From SHZI01 sp963802215 (GTDB taxonomy: Bacteria > Pseudomonadota > Gammaproteobacteria > Steroidobacterales > GCA-2729495): DNA of 64,000 bases. The stretch lies in the NCBI GenBank assembly GCA_963802215.1, contig CAWDHQ010000001.1, positions 496,001-560,000 of the forward strand, in the 5' to 3' direction. Shown one piece after another: positions 37,781-46,976 of this stretch (its first letter is position 1; the number at the start of each line of letters is the position of its first letter). The position numbers and the translations under genes were made by a program. Under the pieces are notes generated by a model. That model worked only from the letters and a program-made list of their open reading frames with translations. It ran no database searches and had not been told where the DNA came from.

Positions 37781-38380
37781 ATGTTCACCACATTCCTCTT
37801 CTATGCGCTCTCGACGGTGTTGCTGGCGGCGGCGGTCGGGGTCATCACGGTCCGCAACCCGGTCTTTGCGGCCCTCAACCTCATCCTGGCGTTTGTCACC
37901 AGCGCCGTGCTCTGGCTCCTCCTCGAGGCGGAGTTCCTGGCTGTTGTGCTCGTGCTCGTCTACGTCGGCGCCGTGATGGTGCTGTTCCTGTTCGTGGTGA
38001 TGATGCTCGACATCAACACCGCGACCCTGCGGGAAGGCTTCCTGCGCTATGCGCCGATTGGTGCGGTCGTTGCCGGCGTCATCGTCCTGGAGCTGGCCTA
38101 CGTCATCTGGTTCCGCAGCGAGGGCCTGGCGGCCGGCGGCACGCTGGTGCCGCGGGACGCCGCCTATTCCAGCACCGAGCAGCTGGGGCAGGTCCTATAT
38201 ACCCAGTACCTCTATCCCTTCGAGCTCGCGGCCATGCTGCTCCTGCTGGCCATCGTGGCGGCCATCCTCCTGACCATGCGCAGCCGCCCCGGGCTGAAGG
38301 TGCAGGACGTGGCGGAGCAGGTGAAGGTCCGGCGCGAGGATCGCGTCCGGATCGTGACCATGAAGCCGGAGTCCGAATGA
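37781..38380 (+). CDS. nuoJ: NADH-quinone oxidoreductase subunit J
   Basis: 199 residues with five membrane helices. The conserved helix-3 segment is LVLVYVGAVMVLFLFVVMMLDI. ATG 37781 was chosen as the first Met before the first helix (FTTFLFYALSTVLLAAAVG). It overlaps nuoK by 4 bases. Confidence 0.95.
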   Translation: MFTTFLFYALSTVLLAAAVGVITVRNPVFAALNLILAFVTSAVLWLLLEAEFLAVVLVLVYVGAVMVLFLFVVMMLDINTATLREGFLRYAPIGAVVAGVIVLELAYVIWFRSEGLAAGGTLVPRDAAYSSTEQLGQVLYTQYLYPFELAAMLLLLAIVAAILLTMRSRPGLKVQDVAEQVKVRREDRVRIVTMKPESE

Positions 38381-38685
38381 TGGTGACGCTCTCCCATTAC
38401 CTGACCCTGTCGGCCCTGCTGTTCGCGATCAGCGTTGCCGGGATCTTCCTGAACCGCAAGAACGTGATCGTGCTGCTGATGTGCGTCGAACTGCTGCTGC
38501 TTTCGGTCAATTTCAATTTCATCGCCTTCTCACGCTATCTGGATGATCCGGCGGGGCAGGTCTTCGTGTTCTTCATCCTCACCGTCGCGGCAGCCGAGTC
38601 GGCCATTGGCCTGGCGATCCTCGTGGTGCTTTTCCGCAGCCGTCGCAGCATCAACGTCCAAGAGCTGGACGTCCTGAAAGGTTGA
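38377..38685 (+). CDS. nuoK: NADH-quinone oxidoreductase subunit K
   Basis: 102 residues, three membrane helices, with the key membrane glutamates in LLMCVELLLLSVNFNF and AAAESAIGLAILV. ATG 38377 overlaps nuoJ; ATG 38380 is an equally possible start one codon later. Part of the proton path at the heel of the membrane arm. Confidence 0.96.
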   Translation: MMVTLSHYLTLSALLFAISVAGIFLNRKNVIVLLMCVELLLLSVNFNFIAFSRYLDDPAGQVFVFFILTVAAAESAIGLAILVVLFRSRRSINVQELDVLKG

Positions 38686-38689
38686 CGCG

Positions 38690-40645
38690 ATGGAGCGCAT
38701 GTACCTCGCAATCGTCCTGTGCCCGCTGATCGCCGCCATCGTGGCGGGCCTCTTCGGCCGCCAGATTGGCCGCAGTGGCGCCCACACCATCACGATACTG
38801 GGCGTGGGCGCGTCGTTCGTCATGTCCCTGCTGGTGCTCAAGGCCCAGTGGTACGACGGGGCACCCGCCTTCAATGGCGCCGTCTATACGTGGGCGGTTG
38901 TGGACGGCGTCACGATGGACGTGGGCTTCCTGGTGGACCGGCTGACCGCGCTGATGATGGTGGTGGTCACGTCCGTGTCGCTCATGGTGCACGTCTACAC
39001 CATCGGCTACATGCATGATGATCAGGGCTACCAGCGCTTCTTCAGCTACATCTCGCTGTTCACATTCGCCATGCTGATGCTCGTCATGGCCAACAACTTC
39101 CTCCAGCTGTTCTTCGGCTGGGAGGCGGTGGGCCTGGTTTCCTACCTGCTGATCGGCTTCTGGTACACGCGGCCCACCGCCATCTTCGCGAACATGAAGG
39201 CGTTCCTGGTCAACCGGGTGGGGGACTTCGGCTTCATCCTCGGCATCGCGCTGATCCTCATGGCCACGGGTAGCCTGGATTACGCCACCGTCTTTGCGAA
39301 GGCGCCTGAAGTGAGTGGGCAGACCATCGAAGTGTGGTCTGGAACGCCCTGGTCCGTGATGACTGTCGCGTGCATCCTCCTGTTCGTGGGGGCGATGGGC
39401 AAGTCCGCCCAGATGCCCCTGCACGTGTGGCTGCCGGATTCCATGGAGGGCCCGACGCCCATCTCCGCACTCATCCACGCGGCCACGATGGTCACCGCCG
39501 GCGTGTTCATGGTGGCGCGGATGTCACCGCTGTTCGAGTACTCGGAGACCGCGCTGTCCGTGGTCCTCGTCATCGGTGCCACCACGGCCCTGTTCACCGG
39601 CTTCCTGGGCGTCGTGCAGAACGACATCAAGCGCGTGGTGGCCTACTCGACCCTGTCGCAGCTCGGGTACATGACAGCCGCACTGGGTGCGTCGGCCTAC
39701 GCGGCGGGCGTCTTCCACCTGATGACCCACGCGTTCTTCAAGGCCCTGCTGTTCCTGGCCGCCGGGTCCGTGATCATCGCGATGCATCACGAGCAGGACA
39801 TCCGCAAGATGGGCGGCCTGCGCAGGTACCTGCCGATCACCTGGCTCACCAGCCTGGTCGGGACGCTGTCACTGATCGGCTTTCCGGGCTTCTCCGGCTT
39901 CTTCTCCAAGGACGCCCTGATCGAGGCCGTCGGCCATGCGGGGCGGGCAGGGGCCACCTACGCCTGGTGGTGCCTGATGATCGGCGTGTTCGTGACGGCC
40001 CTGTACTCCTTCCGGATGTACTTCCTGGTCTTTCACGGGCAGGAGCGGATGGATGCCGAGACGAAGGCCCACCTTCACGAGTCGCCGTGGGTGGTCACGG
40101 TGCCGCTGGTGCTCCTGGCCATTCCCTCCGTCGTCATCGGCTGGCCGACGATTGAGGCTGTCGTGTTCGGCGACTATTTCGGCCCGGCCATCATGGTTCG
40201 CGAGCCGAACGACGTCCTGGGGGAGCTGGCCGGCGAGTTCCACGGGCCCGGGGCCTATATGCTGCACGCATTTTCCGCCCCGGTTCCGTACCTGGCTCTC
40301 GCGGGTGCCCTCACGGCCTGGTACCTCTACCTGCGGAACCCGGGCCTTGCCGGATCGATCCGGCAGCGTCTCAACGGGCTCCACACGCTGCTCGTCAACA
40401 AGTATTACTTTGACGATTTCAACCAGAAGGTCCTTGCCCGCGGCAGCGTCGGGCTGGGCAACCTGTTCTGGCGCATCGGCGACGTCGTGATCATCGACGG
40501 CGGCCTGGTCAACGGCAGCGCCCGCCTCGTGGGCTGGGCCTCGCAGGTCACCCGCCAGCTGCAAAGTGGCTACCTGTATCACTACGCGTTCGCCATGATC
40601 ATCGGCCTGGGCGTGCTGGTGGGCTGGCTTCTGCTGGGCGCCTGA
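38690..40645 (+). CDS. nuoL: NADH-quinone oxidoreductase subunit L
   Basis: 651 residues, the distal antiporter-like proton channel with a long lateral helix. The core contains FFGWEAVGLVSYLLIGFWY (the conserved Glu), GKSAQMPLHVWLPDSMEGPTPISALIHAATMV and MTHAFFKALLFLAAGSVI. The C-terminal region NKYYFDDFNQKVLA precedes the amphipathic arm. It starts 4 bases after nuoK. Confidence 0.97.
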   Translation: MERMYLAIVLCPLIAAIVAGLFGRQIGRSGAHTITILGVGASFVMSLLVLKAQWYDGAPAFNGAVYTWAVVDGVTMDVGFLVDRLTALMMVVVTSVSLMVHVYTIGYMHDDQGYQRFFSYISLFTFAMLMLVMANNFLQLFFGWEAVGLVSYLLIGFWYTRPTAIFANMKAFLVNRVGDFGFILGIALILMATGSLDYATVFAKAPEVSGQTIEVWSGTPWSVMTVACILLFVGAMGKSAQMPLHVWLPDSMEGPTPISALIHAATMVTAGVFMVARMSPLFEYSETALSVVLVIGATTALFTGFLGVVQNDIKRVVAYSTLSQLGYMTAALGASAYAAGVFHLMTHAFFKALLFLAAGSVIIAMHHEQDIRKMGGLRRYLPITWLTSLVGTLSLIGFPGFSGFFSKDALIEAVGHAGRAGATYAWWCLMIGVFVTALYSFRMYFLVFHGQERMDAETKAHLHESPWVVTVPLVLLAIPSVVIGWPTIEAVVFGDYFGPAIMVREPNDVLGELAGEFHGPGAYMLHAFSAPVPYLALAGALTAWYLYLRNPGLAGSIRQRLNGLHTLLVNKYYFDDFNQKVLARGSVGLGNLFWRIGDVVIIDGGLVNGSARLVGWASQVTRQLQSGYLYHYAFAMIIGLGVLVGWLLLGA

Positions 40646-40661
40646 ACTGGTGAGCGCTTCG

Positions 40662-42212
40662 ATGATTGAGAGCATGTTCGGTATCGGCACCCTCAGTGTC
40701 CTCGTCTGGCTGCCCATCCTTGGCGGCCTGCTGTTGCTGGCACTTGGCCGGAAGGAGGGCGCCGCCACCGGCCTGCGTCTCGATCGCCTTGCAGCGCTCG
40801 CCATCGCCGTGCTGACGTTCGTGCTCAGCCTGCCGCTCTGGCGGGACTTCGATCCGACCACGGCCAGCATGCAGTTCGTGGAGCGCATCCCCTGGATCCG
40901 ATCGTTCAACGTCGAGTACTACCTGGGCGTCGACGGCTTTTCCATGCCGCTGATCCTCCTGACCACCTTCCTTACGCCGGTCGTCGTGCTGGCTGGCTGG
41001 GAAGTCATCGAGAAGCGCTCGGCCCAGTACTTCGCTGCCTTCCTCATCCTGGAAGGCCTGATGGTCGGGGTTTTCGCAGCCCTGGACGGCCTGCTGTTCT
41101 ACGTGTTCTGGGAAGCCATGCTGGTCCCGATGTTCATCATCATCGGTGTCTGGGGCGGGGAGCGGCGCGTCTACGCCACCGTGAAGTTCTTCCTGTACAC
41201 CTTCCTGGGTTCGGTGTTCATGCTGGTTGCGCTGATCTACATGTACCTGAAGTCGGGCAGCTACAGCATCCTCGACTTCCAGAGCCTGCCCCTGACACTG
41301 ACGGAACAGACACTGATCTTCCTGGCCTTCCTGTTTGCCTTTGCCGTGAAGGTGCCCATGTGGCCCGTGCACACCTGGCTGCCGGATGCCCACGTGGAAG
41401 CGCCCACCGGCGGATCGGTGATCCTGGCCGCCGTGTTGCTGAAGATGGGGGGCTACGGGTTCATCCGCTTCAGCCTGCCGATCACCCCCGATGCCAGCGG
41501 CGAGCTGGCCTGGCTGATGATCGCGCTGTCCCTGGTGGCGGTCGTCTACATCGGCCTGGTTGCCCTCGTGCAGAAGGACATGAAGAAGCTCATCGCCTAT
41601 TCATCGATCGCGCACATGGGCTTCGTCACCCTGGGCTTCTTCCTCGCCTGGGCCATCCTGGACCGCACGGGCTCCGAGTCGGGCATCGCCATGGGCCTGT
41701 CCGGCGGCATGTTCCAGATGATTTCCCACGGCTTCGTCTCCGGCGCCTTGTTCCTGTGCGTTGGCGTGATGTACGACCGCCTGCACAGCCGCGAGATAGA
41801 CGCCTACGGCGGCGTGGTGAACACGATGCCGAAGTTTGCCGCGTTCATGGTGCTGTTTGCCCTGGCCAATGCAGGCCTCCCCGGCACCTCGGGGTTCGTA
41901 GGGGAGTTCCTGGTGATCCTGGCCGCGTTCAAGGCCGGCTTCTGGTACGCGTTCCTGGCCGCCAGCACGCTGATCCTCGGCGCTGCGTACACGCTCTGGC
42001 TGGTCAAGCGGGTGATATTCGGCGCCATTGCCAACGAAGGCGTGGCCGGACTCACTGACGCCTCCCGCCGCGAATTGCTGGTCCTCACGCTGGTTGCCGC
42101 CGGCGTGCTCGGCCTGGGCCTCTGGCCCGCGCCGCTCGCGGACGTGATGGCGGCGAGCATCGACAACCTGGTCATCCAGATAACCCATTCCAAGCTGCAG
42201 GCGGGCCTATGA
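40662..42212 (+). CDS. nuoM: NADH-quinone oxidoreductase subunit M
   Basis: 516 residues, antiporter-like channel subunit. Conserved segments: YFAAFLILEGLMVGVFAALDGLLFYVFWEAMLVPMF, KVPMWPVHTWLPDAHVEAPTGGSVILAAVLLKMGGYGF and YSSIAHMGFV. ATG 40662 has GGTGAG about 9 bases upstream; the GTG at 40650 is an alternative adding four residues. Overlaps nuoN by 4 bases. Confidence 0.96.
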   Translation: MIESMFGIGTLSVLVWLPILGGLLLLALGRKEGAATGLRLDRLAALAIAVLTFVLSLPLWRDFDPTTASMQFVERIPWIRSFNVEYYLGVDGFSMPLILLTTFLTPVVVLAGWEVIEKRSAQYFAAFLILEGLMVGVFAALDGLLFYVFWEAMLVPMFIIIGVWGGERRVYATVKFFLYTFLGSVFMLVALIYMYLKSGSYSILDFQSLPLTLTEQTLIFLAFLFAFAVKVPMWPVHTWLPDAHVEAPTGGSVILAAVLLKMGGYGFIRFSLPITPDASGELAWLMIALSLVAVVYIGLVALVQKDMKKLIAYSSIAHMGFVTLGFFLAWAILDRTGSESGIAMGLSGGMFQMISHGFVSGALFLCVGVMYDRLHSREIDAYGGVVNTMPKFAAFMVLFALANAGLPGTSGFVGEFLVILAAFKAGFWYAFLAASTLILGAAYTLWLVKRVIFGAIANEGVAGLTDASRRELLVLTLVAAGVLGLGLWPAPLADVMAASIDNLVIQITHSKLQAGL

Positions 42213-43663
42213 ACCCCATGGCTCAGGATCTGATCACGATCTGGCCGGAGATCCTCCTGGCGGGGGGGCTCTGCCTGGTGCTGGTCGTCGACATGTTCCT
42301 CCGGGACAGCTACCGGGACGTCACCTACCTCGTCACCATCCTGCTGCTGGCGGGCCTCGCGTGGGCGCTGGTCGGGCTGCCCTTCGGTGGCGAAGGGGAG
42401 AGGTCCACGCTGGCCTTCGGCGGTTCCTTCATCAGCGACCCCCTGTCCCGGGTGCTGAAGCTCTTTGCGGTCGCTGCCGTGGCTACCGTGTTCCTCTACT
42501 CCCGGCCCTACCTGCGGGCCCGGGGCCTGCACCATGGCGAGTTCTACGTCCTGGGGCTGTTCGGGCTGCTCGGCATCCTCGTCCTGGCGTCCAGCTACAG
42601 CCTGCTCGTCAGCTACCTGGGCCTCGAGCTCCTGTCGCTCAGCCTTTACGCGATGGTCGCCTTCAACCGGGAGTCGCCCGTGGCCGCCGAGGCGGCCATG
42701 AAGTACTTCGTGCTCGGCGCGATAGCCTCCGGGACCCTGCTCTATGGCATGTCGCTGGTCTACGGCGTAACGGGCAGCCTGAACATCGGCGACCTGCAGG
42801 CGACGATTGGCGGCAACCAGGCCGCTTCACCCCTGCTGTGGGTCGGCCTGGCGTTCCTGGTGGCGGGCGTGGCCTTCAAGTTCGGCGCCGTGCCCTTCCA
42901 CATGTGGGTGCCCGACGTGTACCAGGGCGCGCCCACGGCGGTGACGCTCTATGTGGGCACGGCACCGAAGCTCGGCGCCCTGGCGCTCGCCATCCGCATC
43001 CTCGTGGAGGGCCTCCCGGCAGTCGGCGATCTCTGGCAGGTGATGCTGGCCGCACTGGCGGTCCTGTCGCTGGTCCTCGGCAACGTGGCGGCCATCGCCC
43101 AGACCAACGTCAAGCGCATGCTGGCCTACTCGACCATTGCTCACGTGGGCTTCATCCTGCTCGGTTTCGTCGCCGGCACGCCGGAGGGCATCCAGGCGGC
43201 GCTGTTCTACACGCTGGTCTACGTGATCATGGCGGCCGGCAGCTTCGGCTTCCTCGTCCTGCTGAGCAGCAGGGGCGAGGAGGTGGAGGAACTGGACGAC
43301 CTGCGGGGCCTCTGGCAGCGCAGCCCCTGGTTTGCCCTGATGATGGTCCTGCTGATGGTCAGCATGATCGGCGTGCCGCCCCTGGCGGGCTTCTACGCCA
43401 AGTGGTGGGTGCTGTCGGCGCTGCTGGAGGCGGACTACGTCGGGCTGGCCGTCGTCGCGCTCGTGGCTTCCGTCATCGGCGCCTATTACTACCTGCGCGT
43501 CATCCGCCTGATGCTGTTCGACGACGGTGGGCAGGCGACAGCGGCGGGGGTACCCCTGGACGTGAGGATCGTCATGAGCATCAATGCCCTGCTGCTGGTG
43601 CTCATCGGGCTGCTGCCGGACCGGCTGCTGGAGCTTTGTGCCCGGGCCGCCGCCCTGATCTGA
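42209..43663 (+). CDS. nuoN: NADH-quinone oxidoreductase subunit N
   Basis: 484 residues, third antiporter-like channel subunit and last gene of the operon. LLVSYLGLELLSLSLYAMVAF with the essential Glu, KFGAVPFHMWVPDVYQGAPTAVTLYVGTAPKLGA and YSTIAHVGFILLGF are typical. No clear intrinsic terminator follows before the initiator tRNA 67 bases downstream. Confidence 0.97.
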   Translation: MNPMAQDLITIWPEILLAGGLCLVLVVDMFLRDSYRDVTYLVTILLLAGLAWALVGLPFGGEGERSTLAFGGSFISDPLSRVLKLFAVAAVATVFLYSRPYLRARGLHHGEFYVLGLFGLLGILVLASSYSLLVSYLGLELLSLSLYAMVAFNRESPVAAEAAMKYFVLGAIASGTLLYGMSLVYGVTGSLNIGDLQATIGGNQAASPLLWVGLAFLVAGVAFKFGAVPFHMWVPDVYQGAPTAVTLYVGTAPKLGALALAIRILVEGLPAVGDLWQVMLAALAVLSLVLGNVAAIAQTNVKRMLAYSTIAHVGFILLGFVAGTPEGIQAALFYTLVYVIMAAGSFGFLVLLSSRGEEVEELDDLRGLWQRSPWFALMMVLLMVSMIGVPPLAGFYAKWWVLSALLEADYVGLAVVALVASVIGAYYYLRVIRLMLFDDGGQATAAGVPLDVRIVMSINALLLVLIGLLPDRLLELCARAAALI

Positions 43664-43730
43664 GCGGAGCAGGGTGCCCGACGTGGTTGCTACCCGGGAG
43701 CCAAGTGGCTACCATGCGCTGCTGAGCAGG

Positions 43731-43807
<77 letters not shown>

Positions 43808-43835
43808 ATTTCCTCCGGGAATACTCAGAGATCAG

Positions 43836-43858
43836 GGCCGCTTCAAAGCGGCCTTTTT
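43836..43858 (+). terminator. Intrinsic terminator after tRNA-fMet
   Basis: GGCCGCTT / AAGCGGCC stem (tight loop, effectively 7 bp with TCAA loop) followed immediately by TTTTT. It ends the tRNA transcript and isolates it from the downstream exported-protein gene. Confidence 0.85.
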
Positions 43859-43954
43859 CGTTTGACGTAACGTGAAGTCATCCGTTCGGGTGATGCGCGG
43901 ACCGCTCGGAGTATGGATACTCGGGCATACCAGCCAATACGACCGGGGGCACCA

Positions 43955-44653
43955 ATGTTCCGAACCATGGCTGTGCTGATCTTTGCGCTGACGACGATCA
44001 CCGCGCAGGGCGCCCTTCTGGGACGAGCCGAAACTATGCCCGGCGAGATGGACTATCGAGCCTATTACGATAACGTGCTGGACCTCACCTGGCTGGCGAA
44101 CCCCAAAGCCGCCGCCGGAAGCACGTTCGACGATGGCCCGAGCACCACTGACGGCAACCTGAGCTGGGCATCCACCCAGGCATGGCTCGGGTCACTGAAC
44201 TCAGCCGTGCATCTCGGCGCTGCTGACTGGCGGCTCCCTGACGTGGACGTCAATGGGGACACGATCATCGTGGGATGTGGTGGCCCCGCGGCGTGCCCTG
44301 ACAATGAAATGGGTCATCACTCCCAGGCCAACGACGTCCAGTTCCACGCCATTTGCCAGCTGTCTGGCGTGTGCGACCCGGGGCCATTCGGCAGTATCGG
44401 TGCCAATTACTACTGGTCGAGTACGCCGGCGCCCGGTGCCAATACCGCGTGGGCGTTCTACTTTCCCATGAACGAAATCTGGACCCTCGACAAGGTGTCC
44501 GGCGGTGGAGCGGCTTGGGCCGTGCGCGACGGGGATATCGCCTCGGTCCCCGCGCCGGGAGCCATCTGGCTGCTAGGAACCGGCCTGGGTGCGATCGGAT
44601 GGATGCGGCGGCAGATCCTGCCTTGCCGCACCCCCCGGTCGCCGCTACACTAG
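43955..44653 (+). CDS. Exported DUF1566-like PEP-CTERM protein
   Basis: 232 residues. Signal peptide FRTMAVLIFALTTITAQGA; a DUF1566/Lcl-type lectin-like domain with VLDLTWLANP, WLGSLN, DWRLPD, YYWSSTPAPG and AWAVRDGD; then a sorting tail VPAPGAIWLLGTGLGAIGWMRR. Unlike normal sorting tails, 13 more residues (QILPCRTPRSPLH) follow the basic pair. ATG 43955 has GGGGG 6 bases upstream. It lies between the initiator tRNA and rimP, where related genomes usually have no gene, so it is probably an insertion. Likely a surface or matrix protein dependent on an exosortase encoded elsewhere. Confidence 0.75.
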   Translation: MFRTMAVLIFALTTITAQGALLGRAETMPGEMDYRAYYDNVLDLTWLANPKAAAGSTFDDGPSTTDGNLSWASTQAWLGSLNSAVHLGAADWRLPDVDVNGDTIIVGCGGPAACPDNEMGHHSQANDVQFHAICQLSGVCDPGPFGSIGANYYWSSTPAPGANTAWAFYFPMNEIWTLDKVSGGGAAWAVRDGDIASVPAPGAIWLLGTGLGAIGWMRRQILPCRTPRSPLH

Positions 44654-44730
44654 GCGGCCTGAGTAGCGACCCCGGAAGCGGTCCGGGGTGGTTTGGGGAG
44701 TTGCCCTCGCTACCGAGGACTAGCCGACGT

Positions 44731-44756
44731 AGCCCCGCACGGGGCTATTTTGTTTT
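44731..44756 (+). terminator. Intrinsic terminator after the exported DUF1566-like gene
   Basis: AGCCCC-GCAC-GGGGCT followed by ATTTTGTTTT, about 80 bases past the gene's stop. Confidence 0.7.
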
Positions 44757-44849
44757 GCGGCACGGGTGATTGCGGTCCACGGCAGTCGTCCCCACATCAG
44801 GGGTCTGCTGCCATCACCCGGCTCGTCGCCAGAGTGAGAGCAGCATCAG

Positions 44850-44876
44850 TGGGCCCATGGCCCATTTTTTGTTTTT
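44850..44876 (+). terminator. Terminator or attenuator before rimP
   Basis: TGGGCC-CAT-GGCCCA followed by TTTTTTGTTTTT, 40 bases before the rimP ATG. Placed inside a longer-range 9-bp stem, so it may be a regulated attenuator of the nusA operon. Confidence 0.7.
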
Positions 44877-44915
44877 GGCTTTCGGTTCTGGCGACGGGCG
44901 GAGTGACGTGCAGAT

Positions 44916-45422
44916 ATGAGCAAGACGAGCGCGCAGGTGGTCGCTCTGCTGGAACCGGCCGTGGAGGCCCTGGGCTACGAGCTCGTGGACCTGGAGCTGA
45001 ACTTCAGCGGCCGGCGTGGCGTCCTGCGGCTCTATATCGACCGGCTTGGCGCGGCAGACGAGCCGGCCACCGCCGGGGCGGCTGCCGGGCCGCGAAGCGA
45101 CGGCATTCGTGTCGAGGATTGCGAGGCAGTGAGCAGGCAGGTCAGCGCGGTGCTGGACGTCGAGGACCCGATCGGGCGGGACTATGATCTCGAGGTGTCG
45201 TCGCCCGGCCTGGACCGGAAGCTGGTGAAGCCGGCGCACTTCGACCGCTTTGCGGGGCAGGCCGTCCAGGGACGACTGCGCAGGATGCTGGATGGCCGGC
45301 GCCGGTTCACCGGCACGCTGGTTGGACGAAGTGGAACGACGGTAACGATCCGGGTCGACGATGCCGACCTGACGGTGCCCATTGAGGATCTGGAAGTCAT
45401 CCGGCTGGTGCCGGAGTACTGA
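44916..45422 (+). CDS. rimP: Ribosome maturation factor RimP
   Basis: 168 residues, needed for 30S assembly. Family motifs: LEPAVEALGYELVDLEL, VEDCEAVSRQVSAVLDVEDPI, YDLEVSSPGLDRKLVKPAHFDRFAGQ. It carries an Ala/Gly/Pro-rich insert (AADEPATAGAAAGPRSDG) after the first strands, absent from the roughly 150-residue E. coli protein. First gene of rimP-nusA-infB-rbfA-truB-rpsO-pnp. Confidence 0.95.
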   Translation: MSKTSAQVVALLEPAVEALGYELVDLELNFSGRRGVLRLYIDRLGAADEPATAGAAAGPRSDGIRVEDCEAVSRQVSAVLDVEDPIGRDYDLEVSSPGLDRKLVKPAHFDRFAGQAVQGRLRRMLDGRRRFTGTLVGRSGTTVTIRVDDADLTVPIEDLEVIRLVPEY

Positions 45423-45436
45423 AGGCAGGCAGGTTT

Positions 45437-46942
45437 ATGAACAAAGAAATTCTGATGGTGGCCGAGGCCGTCTCCAACGAGAAGGGCGTCGATCAGGAGA
45501 TCATCTTCGACGCGCTCGAGTCGGCGCTGGCGTCGGCGACGCGCAAGCGTTACGGCGACGACGTCGACGTGCGCGTCAGCATCAACCGGGATACGGGTGA
45601 CTACGACACCTTCCGTCGCTGGAAGGTCTTTGCCGACGAATCGACGGAACTCGAGAATCCCGAGCGCGAGTTGCGCATGATCGATGCGACGGACGTCGAT
45701 CCCAAGGCCGAGCCGGGCGGCTACGTCGAGCAGTCGATCCCGTCCGTGGAGTTTGGGCGCATCGCCGCCCAGACCGCCAAGCAGGTCATCGTGCAGAAGG
45801 TGCGCGAGGCGGAGCGCAAGAAGGTCGTCGAGGAGTTCCAGGGCCGCGTCGGCCAGCTCCTGTCGGGCGTCGTCAAGCGCGTCGACCGGAACGGCGTCTA
45901 CGTGGACCTCGGCGCCAATGCCGAGGGATTCATTCCCCGCGAGAACATGATGCCGCGCGAGCCCGTGCGCCCCCAGGACCGGATCAAGGCCCTCCTGCGT
46001 GAGGTGCGCTCGGAGCCACGGGGCCCGCAGCTGTTCCTGACCCGGACGTCGCCCCAGTTCCTCCTCGAGCTGTTCAAGATCGAGGTGCCCGAGGTCGGCC
46101 AGGGCCTCATCGAGATCCTGGGCGCGGCGCGCGACCCCGGCCTGCGCGCCAAGATCGCGGTGAAGAGCAACGACCGGCGCATCGACCCCGTCGGCGCCTG
46201 CGTCGGCATGCGCGGTTCGCGGGTCCAGGCGGTGTCCAATGAGCTTGCCGGCGAGCGGGTAGACATCATCCTGTGGAACGAAAGCCCCGCCCAGTTCGTC
46301 ATCAATGCCATGTCCCCGGCTGACGTCAGCTCCATCGTCGTTGACGAGGAAAAGCACAGCATGGACCTGGCGGTCCAGGAGGACAAACTGTCCCAGGCCA
46401 TCGGCCGGGGCGGGCAGAACATCCGCCTCGCCAGCGAGCTCACCGGTTGGGAGCTCAACGTGATGACGGAAGCCGCGGCCGAGGAGAAGAGCGAGAAGGA
46501 GTCCCGCGCGCTGCTCGAGATGTTCATGCAGAAGCTCGATGTGGACGAGGAAGTCGCCCTCATCCTCGTCCAGGAGGGCTTCTCCAGCATCGAGGAGGTC
46601 GCGTACGTCCCCACGAACGAGCTGCTGGGCATCGAGGAGTTCGACCAGGGCATCGTCGACGAGCTGCGCAATCGCGCGCGGGACGTCCTGATCACCCAGG
46701 CGATCCAGAGCGAGGAAACGGTCGACAAGGCCCCGCCGGCCGAGGACCTGCTCAGCCTGGAGGGCATGGATCCCGCGCTCGCGGCGCAGCTCGCCGCCCG
46801 TGGTATCCGGACGCGCGACGACCTTGCTGAGCAGGCCATCGACGACCTCGAAGGCATTGATGGCCTGGATAACGAGCGATCCGCAAAGCTGATCATGGCT
46901 GCGCGGGCGCATTGGTTCGACCAGCAGGAGGCAGCGGGTTGA
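45437..46942 (+). CDS. nusA: Transcription elongation factor NusA
   Basis: 501 residues. N-terminal RNA-polymerase-binding domain (EILMVAEAVSNEKGVDQEIIFDALESALASAT), S1 domain (LSGVVKRVDRNGVYVDLG, about 135-200), KH domains (AVKSNDRRIDPVGACVGMRGSRVQAV and QAIGRGGQNIRLAS), and two C-terminal acidic repeats typical of gammaproteobacterial NusA. Modulates pausing, termination and antitermination, and may act on its own leader. Confidence 0.97.
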   Translation: MNKEILMVAEAVSNEKGVDQEIIFDALESALASATRKRYGDDVDVRVSINRDTGDYDTFRRWKVFADESTELENPERELRMIDATDVDPKAEPGGYVEQSIPSVEFGRIAAQTAKQVIVQKVREAERKKVVEEFQGRVGQLLSGVVKRVDRNGVYVDLGANAEGFIPRENMMPREPVRPQDRIKALLREVRSEPRGPQLFLTRTSPQFLLELFKIEVPEVGQGLIEILGAARDPGLRAKIAVKSNDRRIDPVGACVGMRGSRVQAVSNELAGERVDIILWNESPAQFVINAMSPADVSSIVVDEEKHSMDLAVQEDKLSQAIGRGGQNIRLASELTGWELNVMTEAAAEEKSEKESRALLEMFMQKLDVDEEVALILVQEGFSSIEEVAYVPTNELLGIEEFDQGIVDELRNRARDVLITQAIQSEETVDKAPPAEDLLSLEGMDPALAAQLAARGIRTRDDLAEQAIDDLEGIDGLDNERSAKLIMAARAHWFDQQEAAG

Positions 46943-46976
46943 TCGCCCGCTCCCCGGCACCTCGCGGAGTATCTCC

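Larger units (their letters stand above)
44654..44915 (+). promoter_or_regulatory. Structured leader region upstream of rimP-nusA-infB
   Basis: This 262-base gap holds no gene but five or more hairpins: ACCCCGGA/TCCGGGGT (44669-44689), CCTCG/CGAGG (about 44706-44718), a terminator at 44731-44756, a three-tier stem (CGGGTGAT 44763-44770 with ATCACCCG 44813-44820, GGCAG with CTGCC, CCCC with GGGG), and a terminator at 44850-44876. A 9-bp stem GTCGCCAGA (44825-44833) with TCTGGCGAC (44887-44895) encloses the last terminator. In E. coli the metY-rimP-nusA leader is regulated by termination and NusA; a comparable role is inferred here. Confidence 0.5.
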
